Origin: Micromonospora ureilytica
GTDB taxonomy: Bacteria; Actinomycetota; Actinomycetes; Mycobacteriales; Micromonosporaceae
DNA: 64,000 nt
Direction: 5' to 3'
NCBI RefSeq assembly: GCF_015751765.1
Contig: NZ_JADOTX010000001.1
Coordinates: 372,001-436,000, forward strand
Each line of letters starts with the position of its first letter. Position 1 is the first letter of the stretch. A program made the translations under genes and the position numbers. The notes beneath the pieces were generated by a model. The model saw only the letters and a list, made by a program, of their open reading frames with translations. It did not search any database and had not been told where the DNA came from. Shown piece by piece: positions 54,647 through 64,000 of this stretch.

Positions 54647-54686
54647 GCCGGTGGCCCCGCACCCCAGCGGGTACGGGGCCACCGGC
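54647..54686. terminator. Bidirectional terminator between convergent genes
   Basis: GCCGGTGGCCCCG (54647-54659) pairs with CGGGGCCACCGGC (54674-54686), a 13-bp stem, between the convergent mocR-like and acyl-CoA synthetase genes. Confidence 0.8.
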
Positions 54687-54692
54687 GCCGCG

Positions 54693-56561
<1,869 letters not shown>

Positions 56562-56656
56562 GTCATGATGGTTACCGAAGAGTATTGCCTGTCGCCGTGC
56601 ATCGGCTAGCCCTGGTGATCGTCCGGCCGTCCCAACCCACCGACCGGTACGGTCGA

Positions 56657-57604
56657 TCAGGCGTACCGGGCGGCCACCACCGACCAGTCGTAGGTGGCCC
56701 GGACCCAGTTACGTCGAGCGGCCAGCGCGTCGCGGATCCCGTCGCCACCGGCGGCACGGAGCGCCTCCTCCGCGTCCAGGTACGTCGCCAGCCCCTGGTT
56801 GAACCGGTGTGCCGCACTCCGGAGCGAGGTCACCTCGTCCGCGTCGCTGTCCTGGGCGATCACCGTGACCAGGTTGTGCGCGTCCGGGTCGGTCTGGCTC
56901 TCCTTGCCGTAGGAGAACAGGTCGTTGCACCAGCAGACCAGGTCCACCGCCAGCAGGTCCAGGGCGACCAGCCCCGGGTCGGCGCGCTGGGTCGGCCCGG
57001 AGGGCCGCGTCGACGCCAGGTCGGTCAGGGTGAGGCAGGGGTGCACGCCTCCGATGTGCCGGCGCAGCTGCACGTACTCCGCCACCTCGGGGACGCGCCG
57101 ACGTTCCCGGTTGCCCGCCTCCCAGAGCAGCGCCAACAGGTACTCCCGCATCTGGCTGACGAATCGCAGCAGCAGTCCAGCCTGATCGCGCAGCCGGGTC
57201 CGGCGGCAGAGGTCGTGCAGCGCGTCACCCAGCGGACCGACGGCGGGCGGTACGACGTCCGGGTCACCGCACCGGTCGAGCACGTCGAGCAGGGTGCTGA
57301 TCGCCGGGCCCAGCCGGACCGGGTCGGCACCGAGGCCGTCCTCGTCGCAGGCGTCGTCCATCACGAAGAGCCAGCTGATCAGGTCGGTGAGCAGCCGCAG
57401 CCCCTCCACCGAGCCGTCCGGGCAGGCGCGGCCGGCCAGGCCGGCGGCGTCGGCCCGTTCCAAGCGGTGCACACGCTGGCTGGAATCGACCAGCCCGAAC
57501 GTGCGCGCCCACTCGAGGCTCTCACCCGCCACCTGGTCCGTGGCCCCATGGCGCCCCGTGGGGAACGGGGGTTCCCGCAGCGCCGAAATCGCGAAGTCCC
57601 GCAC
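56657..57604 (-). CDS. Class I terpene synthase (sesquiterpene-type)
   Basis: 315 aa, single-domain bacterial terpene cyclase, GTG after GTGGGGG. The aspartate-rich metal motif is D-D-A-C-D-E in W-L-F-V-M-D-D-A-C-D-E (about residues 82-87). The NSE motif N-D-L-F-S-Y-G-K-E (about 222-230) is canonical, and R-Y closes the protein. It ionises a prenyl diphosphate, most likely farnesyl diphosphate; the product cannot be told. There is no P450, prenyl transferase or methyltransferase gene beside it, so it is an orphan cyclase. Confidence 0.9.
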   Translation of the reverse strand: MRDFAISALREPPFPTGRHGATDQVAGESLEWARTFGLVDSSQRVHRLERADAAGLAGRACPDGSVEGLRLLTDLISWLFVMDDACDEDGLGADPVRLGPAISTLLDVLDRCGDPDVVPPAVGPLGDALHDLCRRTRLRDQAGLLLRFVSQMREYLLALLWEAGNRERRRVPEVAEYVQLRRHIGGVHPCLTLTDLASTRPSGPTQRADPGLVALDLLAVDLVCWCNDLFSYGKESQTDPDAHNLVTVIAQDSDADEVTSLRSAAHRFNQGLATYLDAEEALRAAGGDGIRDALAARRNWVRATYDWSVVAARYA

Positions 57605-57685
57605 AATGTGCCCCCACTTCGTGCCGCCCGGCGCGGAGCGGCGCGGTGAAGCGTACGGGAGGAGGTATCAGCGTGTTTCGCTGGG

Positions 57686-57735
57686 TGTGGGAAATTCCAC
57701 AGTTATTTGTGACCGTTTACGCACACACCGTCACA
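57686..57735. other. AT-rich intergenic stretch with two inverted repeats
   Basis: TGTGG-GAAATT-CCACA (57686-57701) is a palindrome with 5-bp arms. TGTGAC (57708-57713) and GTCACA (57730-57735) form a second pair. They lie upstream of the terpene synthase start on the minus strand and could be operators. No match to a known box. Confidence 0.35.
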
Positions 57736-58360
57736 TGCCCAGGTTGGCGGCGCGCAGTCGCCGAGCAGCCTCCGCCGAACCGTTCAGTTGGACCCGGGCC
57801 ACCCGTTGCCGGCCGGAGAAGAACAGCACCAACTCGGCCGGGGCGCCGACCAGGCGCAGCGGCTCACCACCGCGACCGACGGAGACCTCACCATGGCCGG
57901 GTGCCTGCACGTAGAGGTCCGCCGGGAAGCGGCGCAGTGCCAGCCGGGCCATCGGTGCCGCACGTTTCCACAGCGCGCTCTGCAGGCCGGTGGACAGATC
58001 GCGCGGCTGCCACCCGGAGCCGGCCCGCCGGACGTCCTCGTGATGGATGAAGAACTCCATCGTGTTGGCCAACTCGTCGGTCACCGGGTTGCTGACCGGG
58101 CTCCACAGCGGCGGTCGCCGGACCTGCGCCACCAACTCGGGGTAGGGCCGTGCGGCGAGTCGCCGACGGACCCGCTCGGCGTAGCCGCGCAGCGGCGGCA
58201 GCAGGATCCCACCCGCCGCGTCCGGACGGCGTTCCCGCAGCACCAGATGGGCGGCGAGGTCACGGGTCGCCCAGCCCTCGTTGATCGTCGGGGCGGCCGG
58301 CCCGAGGGCCAGCAGAAGATCGGCCAGCGCCTCGCGCTCGGCTCGGGCGTACCGCGGCAT
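57731..58360 (-). CDS. TIGR03085-like DinB/maleylpyruvate-isomerase-fold protein
   Basis: 209 aa. N-terminal R-A-E-R-E-A-L-A-D-L-L and the histidine segments D-L-A-A-H-L-V-L-R-E-R-R and F-F-I-H-H-E-D-V-R-R match the metal-binding TIGR03085 group of the mycothiol-dependent maleylpyruvate isomerase N-terminal superfamily. That suggests a metal- and thiol-dependent enzyme of unknown substrate. ATG 58360 has TACGAT 6 nt upstream (leaderless). It is divergent from the ABC transporter operon. Confidence 0.85.
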   Translation of the reverse strand: MPRYARAEREALADLLLALGPAAPTINEGWATRDLAAHLVLRERRPDAAGGILLPPLRGYAERVRRRLAARPYPELVAQVRRPPLWSPVSNPVTDELANTMEFFIHHEDVRRAGSGWQPRDLSTGLQSALWKRAAPMARLALRRFPADLYVQAPGHGEVSVGRGGEPLRLVGAPAELVLFFSGRQRVARVQLNGSAEAARRLRAANLGM

Positions 58361-58366
58361 GGCCCG

Positions 58367-58372
58367 ATCGTA
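58367..58372 (-). promoter_or_regulatory. -10 box for the leaderless TIGR03085-like gene
   Basis: TACGAT on the minus strand lies 6 nt before ATG 58360. Confidence 0.45.
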
Positions 58373-58532
58373 GGCCCGGTGACCCGCCGACGCGCGACAG
58401 CGGACGCCGGTCGGTGGCAGCGGCACGCCGCCGCGCGGTACGTGATGGTCGACATATCCGCTCAGGGTCGGCGGCACTGGCCCCGACCGGTAAGGATGAG
58501 GGAGATAATTGTGGCTTACGGCGGGGGAGAGC

Positions 58533-60416
58533 GTGGCGAGCAAGACAAGTCGGGACGTTCTCAGCCGAGGGCTGGGGGTCCTGCGGCAGGCGATCCGTGA
58601 GCAGCCGCGGATCTTCGCGGTGGCGGTCGTCGGCAGCGTGCTCTTCGGTGGGATGATCATCGTCAGCGCCCGGGTCGTCGGGTCGGTCATCGGTGAGGTG
58701 GCGCTTCCGGCCATCGAACGCGGCGAGGTGGGCGCAAGCACCCTGGCACTGGCCGCGGCCGCGTTGTTCGGGATCAGCGTGCTGCGGGTGGCCGGCATCT
58801 TCGGCCGCCGCCTCGGCGCCGGCTACATGCAGTACCGCCTCCAGGCCTCCTACCGTCGCAGGGTCACCCGTCGGTACCTGGAGCTGCCGCTGTCCTGGCA
58901 CCACCGCAACTCCACAGGCACGCTGCTGTCCAACGCCAACTCCGACGTGGAGGCGGCCTGGTACCCGATCGCGCCGCTGCCGTTCGCCGTCGGCACGTTG
59001 GTGATGCTGGTCGGCGCGATCGTGTCGCTGTTCGCCACCGACTGGGCGCTCGCCCTGGTCGGCCTCGCGGTCTTCCCCGCGCTGTTCGCGCTCAACGTCG
59101 TCTACTCCCGCCGGATGGCCCCCCGGCAGGCCCGCGCGCAGCGCCTGCGCGCCGAGGTCAGCGGGATCGCCCACGAGAGCTTCGACGGCGCCCTGGTGGT
59201 CAAGACGATGGGCCGCGAAGCCCAGGAGACCGCCCGGTTCGCGGGCCGCGCCGGCGAGCTGCGCGACTCGCTGATCGCGGTCGGCCGGCTGCGCGGCATC
59301 TTCGACCCGCTGCTGGAGACACTGCCCAGCCTCGGCACCCTCGCCGTACTGGTGGTCGGGGCGTTCCGGCTGCGCCAGGGCGCGATCAGCGTGACCGAGC
59401 TGGTCAGCGTGGCCTTCCTCTTCACCGTGCTGGCCTTTCCGGTGCGGGCCATCGGTTGGGTGCTGGCCGAGCTGCCGCGCAGCGTCGCCGGCTGGGACCG
59501 GGTCCGCCGGGTGCTCGACGCCACCGGCGAGATGCCGTACGGGCAGCGGGTGCTCGACCCGACCGGCTCCGGCCCGGCCACCCTCACCTTCAGCGACGTG
59601 CACTACTCCTACCCACCTGCCGAGGCGCACCCGCCCGGCGCGCAGGTCCTCGGCGAGGTCGGCTTCACGGTGCCGTCCGGTCGGACAGTGGCACTGGTGG
59701 GGCCCACCGGCGCCGGCAAGTCCACCATCGTGTCGCTGGCGGTGCGCCTCGTCGACCCGGACTCCGGCACGGTGATCCTGGACGGCGTGGACGTGCGCGA
59801 GCTGACCTCCGCGTCGCTGGCCGGCACGGTCGCCCTGGTCGCCCAGGTGCCCTTCATCTTCGACGACACGGTCCGCGCCAACATCGCCCTCGACCGGCCC
59901 GGTGTCGACGACGAGGTGGTCTGGGCGGCGCTGCGGCTGGCCGAGGCGGACGGTTTCGTCGCCGCGCTGCCCGAGGGTCTGGACACCATGGTCGGCGAGC
60001 GGGGCACCTCGCTCTCCGGCGGTCAGCGGCAGCGGCTCACCCTGGCCCGCGCACTGGCCGGTCGACCGCGCCTGCTGGTGCTCGACGACGCGACAAGCGC
60101 TGTCGATCCTCGAGTGGAGGCGGCCATCCTGGCGGGACTACGGTCGTCGACCGCGGAGGCGGGGGTTCCGGCCGCGTCGATCCTGGTGGTGGCGTACCGC
60201 CGGGCCACCATCGCGCTCGCCGACGAGGTCATCTACGTGGAGCAGGGACGGGTGATCGCCCGGGGCACCCACAGCGAGTTGTTGGCGACCGTGCCCGGGT
60301 ACGTCGACCTGGTCACCGCCTACGAGCAGGCCGAGGTCGAGCGCGCGCAGGAGAGTTCGTACGGCGACGACGTGGCGCCGCTGCCCTCGGGCCTGGAAAT
60401 CGAGGTGGACCGGTGA
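58533..60416 (+). CDS. ABC exporter half, degenerate-site subunit
   Basis: 627 aa, GTG after GGGGGAGA. Six membrane helices (about residues 25-320) followed by a nucleotide-binding domain: Walker A G-P-T-G-A-G-K-S-T (about 390), signature L494-S-G-G-Q498 intact. The catalytic Glu after Walker B is Asp (L-D518-D519-A-T-S) and the H-loop His is Tyr (V-A-Y555-R-R). These changes define the degenerate half of a heterodimeric type IV exporter such as TM287/288 or Rv1272c/Rv1273c relatives. The partner is encoded next. Substrate unknown. Confidence 0.92.
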   Translation: MASKTSRDVLSRGLGVLRQAIREQPRIFAVAVVGSVLFGGMIIVSARVVGSVIGEVALPAIERGEVGASTLALAAAALFGISVLRVAGIFGRRLGAGYMQYRLQASYRRRVTRRYLELPLSWHHRNSTGTLLSNANSDVEAAWYPIAPLPFAVGTLVMLVGAIVSLFATDWALALVGLAVFPALFALNVVYSRRMAPRQARAQRLRAEVSGIAHESFDGALVVKTMGREAQETARFAGRAGELRDSLIAVGRLRGIFDPLLETLPSLGTLAVLVVGAFRLRQGAISVTELVSVAFLFTVLAFPVRAIGWVLAELPRSVAGWDRVRRVLDATGEMPYGQRVLDPTGSGPATLTFSDVHYSYPPAEAHPPGAQVLGEVGFTVPSGRTVALVGPTGAGKSTIVSLAVRLVDPDSGTVILDGVDVRELTSASLAGTVALVAQVPFIFDDTVRANIALDRPGVDDEVVWAALRLAEADGFVAALPEGLDTMVGERGTSLSGGQRQRLTLARALAGRPRLLVLDDATSAVDPRVEAAILAGLRSSTAEAGVPAASILVVAYRRATIALADEVIYVEQGRVIARGTHSELLATVPGYVDLVTAYEQAEVERAQESSYGDDVAPLPSGLEIEVDR

Positions 60417-60464
60417 GCGCGAGGAGTGCAGCGAAGCGGAGCCCCGCAGTCGCGAACGAAAGGC
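60414..60464 (+). repeat. Dispersed 51-bp intergenic repeat, copy 2
   Basis: Matches copy 1 (44185-44235) at 48 of 51 bases. It starts in the stop codon of the first exporter gene and fills the gap to the second. GGTGAGCGCG occurs at both of its ends, and the right copy supplies the start codon of the next gene. Confidence 0.8.
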
Positions 60465-60471
60465 CAGCCCG

Positions 60472-62262
60472 GTGAGCGCGGTTACGGAAACGAGTGACAC
60501 GCAGGAGGCGCGGGAGGAGACGACCTGGCAGACCCTGCGTCGGGGTCTGGCGCTCTCGCCGGAGCTACGGATCGGTCTGGCCGGCACGTTGGGCCTGGCC
60601 CTGGTCTACATGATCGGTCGGGTCGCCGTGCCGGTCGCCGTGCAGCAGGGCATCGACAGGGGTCTCGTCGGTGGTCTGAATCTGAACGTGGTCTGGTCGG
60701 TGGTGGCGATCACCACGGCGATCCTGACGATCACCACGATCTGCGGCTACCTGATGATGCGCCGGCTGTTCACGGTCAGCGAGACGGCGCTGGCCAATGT
60801 CCGGACGCGGGCGTTCCGACACGTGCACGACCTGTCGATGTTGCACCAGCAGTCGGAGCGGCGGGGTTCGCTGGTTTCGCGGGTGACAAGCGACGTCGAC
60901 CAGATCACCCAGTTCCTCCAGTGGGGCGGGGTGATCCTGCTGGTCAACCTCGGTCAGCTGGTGGTCACCACGGCCGTCATGCTGGCGTACTCCTGGCAGT
61001 TGACACTTGTGGTGCTTGCCGCGTTCCTGCCGGCGGTGTTCGTCATCCGGCAGTTGCAACGCCGCCTCGGCAGCGCGTACGCGACGGTGCGCCAACGCAC
61101 CGGGACGCTGCTGGGCGCGATCGGCGAGAGCGTGGTGGGCGCCCCGGTTATCCGGGCGTACGGCATCGCCGGGCGTACCGAGCGGCGGCTGGACGAGGCG
61201 ATCGACAGGCAGCGTCTGGCGCAGCAGCGGGCGATCCGGATCAGCATCGTGGGCAGCTCGGTCGGGGAGTTGGCGGCGGGGCTGGCGCTGGCCGGGGTGG
61301 TGGTGCTCGGTGTGTTGTTGGGGGTGGACGGCACGTTGTCGATCGGCCAGCTGACCGCGTTCCTCTTCCTGGTGACGCTCTTCATCCAGCCGGTGCAGAT
61401 CGCCACCGAGGTGCTCAACGAGGCGCAGAACGCGATCGCCGGCTGGCGTCGGGTGCTGGATGTGCTGGACGTTGCCCCGGACGTGGCCGACCCGGGGGAG
61501 CAGGGGCGGAAGCTGCCGGGCGGGCCGCTGGACATCCGGTTCGACGGTGTGCGGTTCGCCTATCCGGGTGGTCCGTCGGTGCTGCACGACATCGACCTGG
61601 AGATCCCGGCGAAGAGCCGGGTGGCGGTGGTCGGTGAGACCGGCAGCGGCAAGACCACGTTCGCCAAGTTGCTGACCCGTCTGATGGACCCGTCGGCCGG
61701 GGCGGTGCTGCTGTCCGGGGTGCCGTTGACGGACGTCCGGTTCGACTCGCTGCGCTCCCGCGTGGTGATGGTGCCGCAGGACGGGTTCCTCTTCGACGCG
61801 ACGGTGGGGGACAACGTCCGGTTCGCCCGGCCGGAGCTGACCGACGAGCAGCTGAGCGCCGCCTTCACCGAGCTGGGCCTGTCGGACTGGCTGGAGGGTC
61901 TGCCGGCGGGCCTGGACACTCCGGTCGGGGAGCGCGGCGAGGCGCTCAGTGTCGGGGAGCGCCAGCTTGTCGCGTTGGCCCGCGCGTACGTGGCTGACCC
62001 GGACCTGCTGGTGCTCGACGAGGCGACAAGCGCGGTGGACCCGGCGACGGAGGTGCGGTTGCAACGCACGCTGGACGCGGTCACCCGAGGTCGGACGACC
62101 CTTGCGATCGCGCACCGGCTCTCCACCGCGCAGGCTGCCGACGAGGTGATCGTGGTGGACCGGGGTCGGGTGGTCCAGCGCGGCCCGCACGACGAGTTGG
62201 TCCGCGACGCCGACTCGGTGTACGGCCTGCTCTACGCCTCGTGGCTGGAGCAGACCCGATGA
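60472..62262 (+). CDS. ABC exporter half, catalytic-site subunit
   Basis: 596 aa, GTG start 8 nt after the 51-bp repeat. Six membrane helices precede a nucleotide-binding domain with Walker A G-E-T-G-S-G-K-T-T, Walker B with catalytic Glu (L-D516-E517-A-T-S) and H-loop H548 (A-H548-R-L-S-T). Its signature is altered to L492-S-V-G-E496. This mirrors the first subunit: the altered signature here faces the defective Walker B/H-loop there, so one ATP site is degenerate and one is intact. The pair therefore forms one heterodimeric exporter. Substrate unknown; drug or lipid export is typical of the family. Confidence 0.93.
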   Translation: MSAVTETSDTQEAREETTWQTLRRGLALSPELRIGLAGTLGLALVYMIGRVAVPVAVQQGIDRGLVGGLNLNVVWSVVAITTAILTITTICGYLMMRRLFTVSETALANVRTRAFRHVHDLSMLHQQSERRGSLVSRVTSDVDQITQFLQWGGVILLVNLGQLVVTTAVMLAYSWQLTLVVLAAFLPAVFVIRQLQRRLGSAYATVRQRTGTLLGAIGESVVGAPVIRAYGIAGRTERRLDEAIDRQRLAQQRAIRISIVGSSVGELAAGLALAGVVVLGVLLGVDGTLSIGQLTAFLFLVTLFIQPVQIATEVLNEAQNAIAGWRRVLDVLDVAPDVADPGEQGRKLPGGPLDIRFDGVRFAYPGGPSVLHDIDLEIPAKSRVAVVGETGSGKTTFAKLLTRLMDPSAGAVLLSGVPLTDVRFDSLRSRVVMVPQDGFLFDATVGDNVRFARPELTDEQLSAAFTELGLSDWLEGLPAGLDTPVGERGEALSVGERQLVALARAYVADPDLLVLDEATSAVDPATEVRLQRTLDAVTRGRTTLAIAHRLSTAQAADEVIVVDRGRVVQRGPHDELVRDADSVYGLLYASWLEQTR

Positions 62263-62311
62263 GGTGCGGCGGAGTGGTGGACGTCGGCGGGCGGGTGCTC
62301 TAGGCTCCGGC

Positions 62312-62330
62312 TTAGGTAAGCCTAACCTCT
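62312..62330 (+). promoter_or_regulatory. DtxR/IdeR-type iron box
   Basis: TTAGGTAAGCCTAACCTCT matches the 19-bp iron-box consensus (TTAGGTTAGSCTAACCTAA) at 15-16 positions, including the AGGT..ACCT core. It starts about 10 nt after a possible -10 (TAGGCT, 62301-62306), on the transcription start, so Fe2+-loaded repressor would block it. Confidence 0.78.
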
Positions 62331-62346
62331 GAAGGAGGTCGCGCCC

Positions 62347-63096
62347 ATGCGGCCCAACTCCGCCGAGATCGTCCGTACCCTCGTCGCCGGCCGCCTGCCC
62401 GGTCTCGTGCACCTGGCCCACCGGCCGGGCCCGCACCACGCCCGGCACGTCACCGACGTGGACGGGAGGGTGCTGCTGCTGGTGCCGGTGGCCAGCCACC
62501 TGGCCGCCGCCCTGCAACCGGCCGCCGGGGGCAGTGACGTCGCGGTGGTCCTCGACGTGCTCGACCTGCCGCCCGCCGCCGGCGCGCCCGGCCTGGGTCG
62601 TGCCTGGGTGTCCGGCTGGGCGGCCGAGCTGCGCGGCGACGAGGCCCGCCACGCGGCCGTCGACTTCGCCGCGGTGGAGCCGACCGGCGACCTGCTCGAC
62701 CTGGGCACCCGGTTCCGGTTGTTCCGCTTCGAGGTGGTCGAGGTCCGCTGGGAGCGGGCCGGCGTCGTGCACCGGATCGACCCGGTGGAGTACGCCGAGG
62801 CCGAGCCGGACCCGGTGCACCCGGTCGAGGCCCGTCTGCTCGCCGACCTCGCCGAGTGTCACGGCGCCCAGGTGACGGAGTACCTGCGCCGGCAGCTCGG
62901 GTTGACCGAGCAGACCCCGGACGGGCCGCCCCGGGTGGTGCGCATCGACCGCTACGGGCTGGTGGTGGCCCTCGGCCGCCCCGGTGCCCGGCGTCGGGTC
63001 CGGCTGGCCTTCCCCGGCCCGGTGGCGGACCCGGCCGAGCTGCCCCGGCTGCTACCGCCCCTGCGCCCGACAGCCGACGCCCGCCCACCCCGCTGA
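62347..63096 (+). CDS. DUF2470-domain protein, iron-box controlled
   Basis: 249 aa, ATG with a strong GAAGGAGG 9-16 nt upstream. The N-terminal half (about residues 1-150) resembles a split-barrel FMN-binding-like fold. The C-terminal part (about 158-245) fits DUF2470 (E-A-R-L-L-A-D-L-A-E-C-H and I-D-R-Y-G-L). Related proteins (HugZ/heme-utilisation group and chloroplast relatives) deal with heme. The iron box in its promoter supports a role in iron or heme handling; the exact reaction is not known. Confidence 0.75.
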   Translation: MRPNSAEIVRTLVAGRLPGLVHLAHRPGPHHARHVTDVDGRVLLLVPVASHLAAALQPAAGGSDVAVVLDVLDLPPAAGAPGLGRAWVSGWAAELRGDEARHAAVDFAAVEPTGDLLDLGTRFRLFRFEVVEVRWERAGVVHRIDPVEYAEAEPDPVHPVEARLLADLAECHGAQVTEYLRRQLGLTEQTPDGPPRVVRIDRYGLVVALGRPGARRRVRLAFPGPVADPAELPRLLPPLRPTADARPPR

Positions 63097-63136
63097 CCAG
63101 GTGCCGCCGCCGCGCTGACCGGCCGCCGCCGTCGGG

Positions 63137-63733
63137 TCAGGTGGGCAGCGGGTCGATGAGGTAACGCTGGATCGTGGGACCGATCGCGGCCACCAGGGTC
63201 TCCGGGTCCGCCGAGGCGACCGGCTCGAGGCGTACCACGTGGCGCATCATGGCCAGGCCGATCATCTGGGTGGCCACCAGGGAGCCCCGCAGCGGCAGCT
63301 CGGCCGGGTCGACGTCGAGGTTTTCGAGCACCCGGCGCAGCACCTGGGTGGTGACGAACTCACGCAGCAGTCGAGCGGTCCACTCGTTGCTCACCGCGGA
63401 GCGCAGCAGCGCCTGCGCGGCGCTGCCGACCGGGGAGTCCCAGATGCCGAGGAAGGTGCGCACCAAGCGTTCGCCGACGGCATCCCGGTCACCGGCGAGC
63501 ACCTTCGGCACCAGCTGACCGGGGTCGAACGGGAAGTTCATCGCGGCCAGGAACAGCTGGTCCTTGCTGCCGAAGTAGTGGTGCACCAGCGCCGGGTCGA
63601 CCTCCGCGGTGCCGGCGATGCCCCGGATCGAGGCGGCGTCGAAGCCACGTTCGGCGAACGCCGACCGCGCCGCGTCGAGAATCGCCTCCCGGGTGCCTGG
63701 TTTGCCGGGTCGCCGGCCGGTTCGCCGCGTCAT
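63137..63733 (-). CDS. TetR family transcriptional regulator
   Basis: 198 aa, ATG 63733 with AAGGGCGG upstream. N-terminal TetR helix-turn-helix at about residues 10-57 (T-R-E-A-I-L-D-A-A ... V-D-P-A-L-V-H-H-Y-F-G-S-K). The C-terminal ligand domain is unique. It lies downstream of the ABC-2 permease on the same strand and probably controls that transporter operon, a common arrangement. Confidence 0.92.
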   Translation of the reverse strand: MTRRTGRRPGKPGTREAILDAARSAFAERGFDAASIRGIAGTAEVDPALVHHYFGSKDQLFLAAMNFPFDPGQLVPKVLAGDRDAVGERLVRTFLGIWDSPVGSAAQALLRSAVSNEWTARLLREFVTTQVLRRVLENLDVDPAELPLRGSLVATQMIGLAMMRHVVRLEPVASADPETLVAAIGPTIQRYLIDPLPT

Positions 63734-63829
63734 CGCCGCCCTTCGTTCGTCCGCCTGGGCACATCGCGGGCCGGCCCGACCCACGACGGGGTCGGCGGCC
63801 ACGCTGGCCGCCGCCCCCGTCGCTGACGG

Positions 63830-64000
63830 TCAGCCGCTCCGTCGGCGCAGGGTGGCCGCCGCGAGCACCAGCGCCAGCACCACAGCGCCGAGCATCACCA
63901 CCACGTCCCGCCACATCCGGCCGGTCGGCTCGGCGTGGGCGCCGACCTCCTGCAACGCCTCGATGGCGTACGACAGGGGGAAGGCGTCACTGAGCGCCTG
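63830..64000 (-). CDS. ABC-2 type transporter permease, C-terminal fragment
   Basis: The last 56 residues and the stop are inside the window; the gene starts beyond base 64000. F-P-L-S-Y-A-I-E-A-L-Q-E-V is the ABC-2 permease family signature before the last helix (about 20 residues, M-L-G-A-V-V-L onward), followed by a short basic tail. Probably a drug or lipid exporter permease paired with an upstream ATPase and the downstream TetR regulator. Confidence 0.78.
   Translation of the reverse strand, partial: QALSDAFPLSYAIEALQEVGAHAEPTGRMWRDVVVMLGAVVLALVLAAATLRRRSG

Noticed and set aside
57708..57735. Terminator for the TIGR03085-like gene
   Set aside because: The 6-bp arms have a 16-nt loop and one arm overlaps the stop codon; too weak to call.

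Overview
The window is high-GC actinomycete chromosome. GC-rich third codon positions, frequent GTG starts (one TTG), Actinobacteria-type FtsI/SepF/DivIVA division genes, a PriA-type HisA and TANNNT -10 boxes placed 6-8 nt before start codons all point that way. Gene order and protein style suggest the family Micromonosporaceae (Micromonospora-like); this assignment is inference. I see no rRNA, tRNA, insertion sequence, prophage or CRISPR array.

Layout. 1-2280: end of an alkaline-phosphatase-superfamily protein, DNA polymerase IV and a DUF3040 membrane protein. 2524-7440: minus-strand MoxR / DUF58 / transglutaminase operon. 7635-10735: leuS, preceded by an apparent leaderless leucine leader peptide with an attenuator and followed by a large hairpin repeat. 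10748-13399: minus-strand murT-gatD-TVP38 operon (peptidoglycan D-iso-glutamine amidation), divergent from the division cluster.

13552-31799: the dcw cluster: mraZ, rsmH, ftsL, ftsI, murE, murF, mraY, ftsW, murG, murC, ftsQ, ftsZ, yggS, sepF, yggT, divIVA. Two usual members are missing: murD between mraY and ftsW, and ylmD/yfiH after ftsZ. Many junctions overlap by ATGA or GTGA, so murE-ftsQ is probably translationally coupled. Tandem 10-bp MraZ-type boxes lie on the mraZ promoter.

31834-41074: DUF167, a K+/H+ antiporter, a DksA/TraR zinc-finger protein, lspA, an RluD-type pseudouridine synthase, and a MinD/ParA-like ATPase with a long Y-R-A-E-P repeat region and an unusual KGGVHKTT P-loop. 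A DUF2567 protein and a Lon-N-domain protein converge here with an 86-nt overlap.

41181-49392: histidine cluster hisD-C-B, small membrane gene, hisH, small gene, priA, ridA, hisF. It is split before hisF by an organic-peroxide module (ohrR-ohr) and an MDR oxidoreductase. The OhrR operator is readable as a perfect palindrome.

49389-64000: accessory genes. These are an XRE-TPR regulator divergent from two tiny Cys-rich genes, a GNAT acetyltransferase, a YczE/YczR divergent pair, an acyl-CoA synthetase, an orphan class I terpene synthase, a TIGR03085-like protein, a heterodimeric ABC exporter with one degenerate ATP site, a DUF2470 protein behind a DtxR/IdeR-type iron box, a TetR regulator and the end of an ABC-2 permease. 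Two copies of a 51-bp intergenic repeat occur in operon junctions 16 kb apart.
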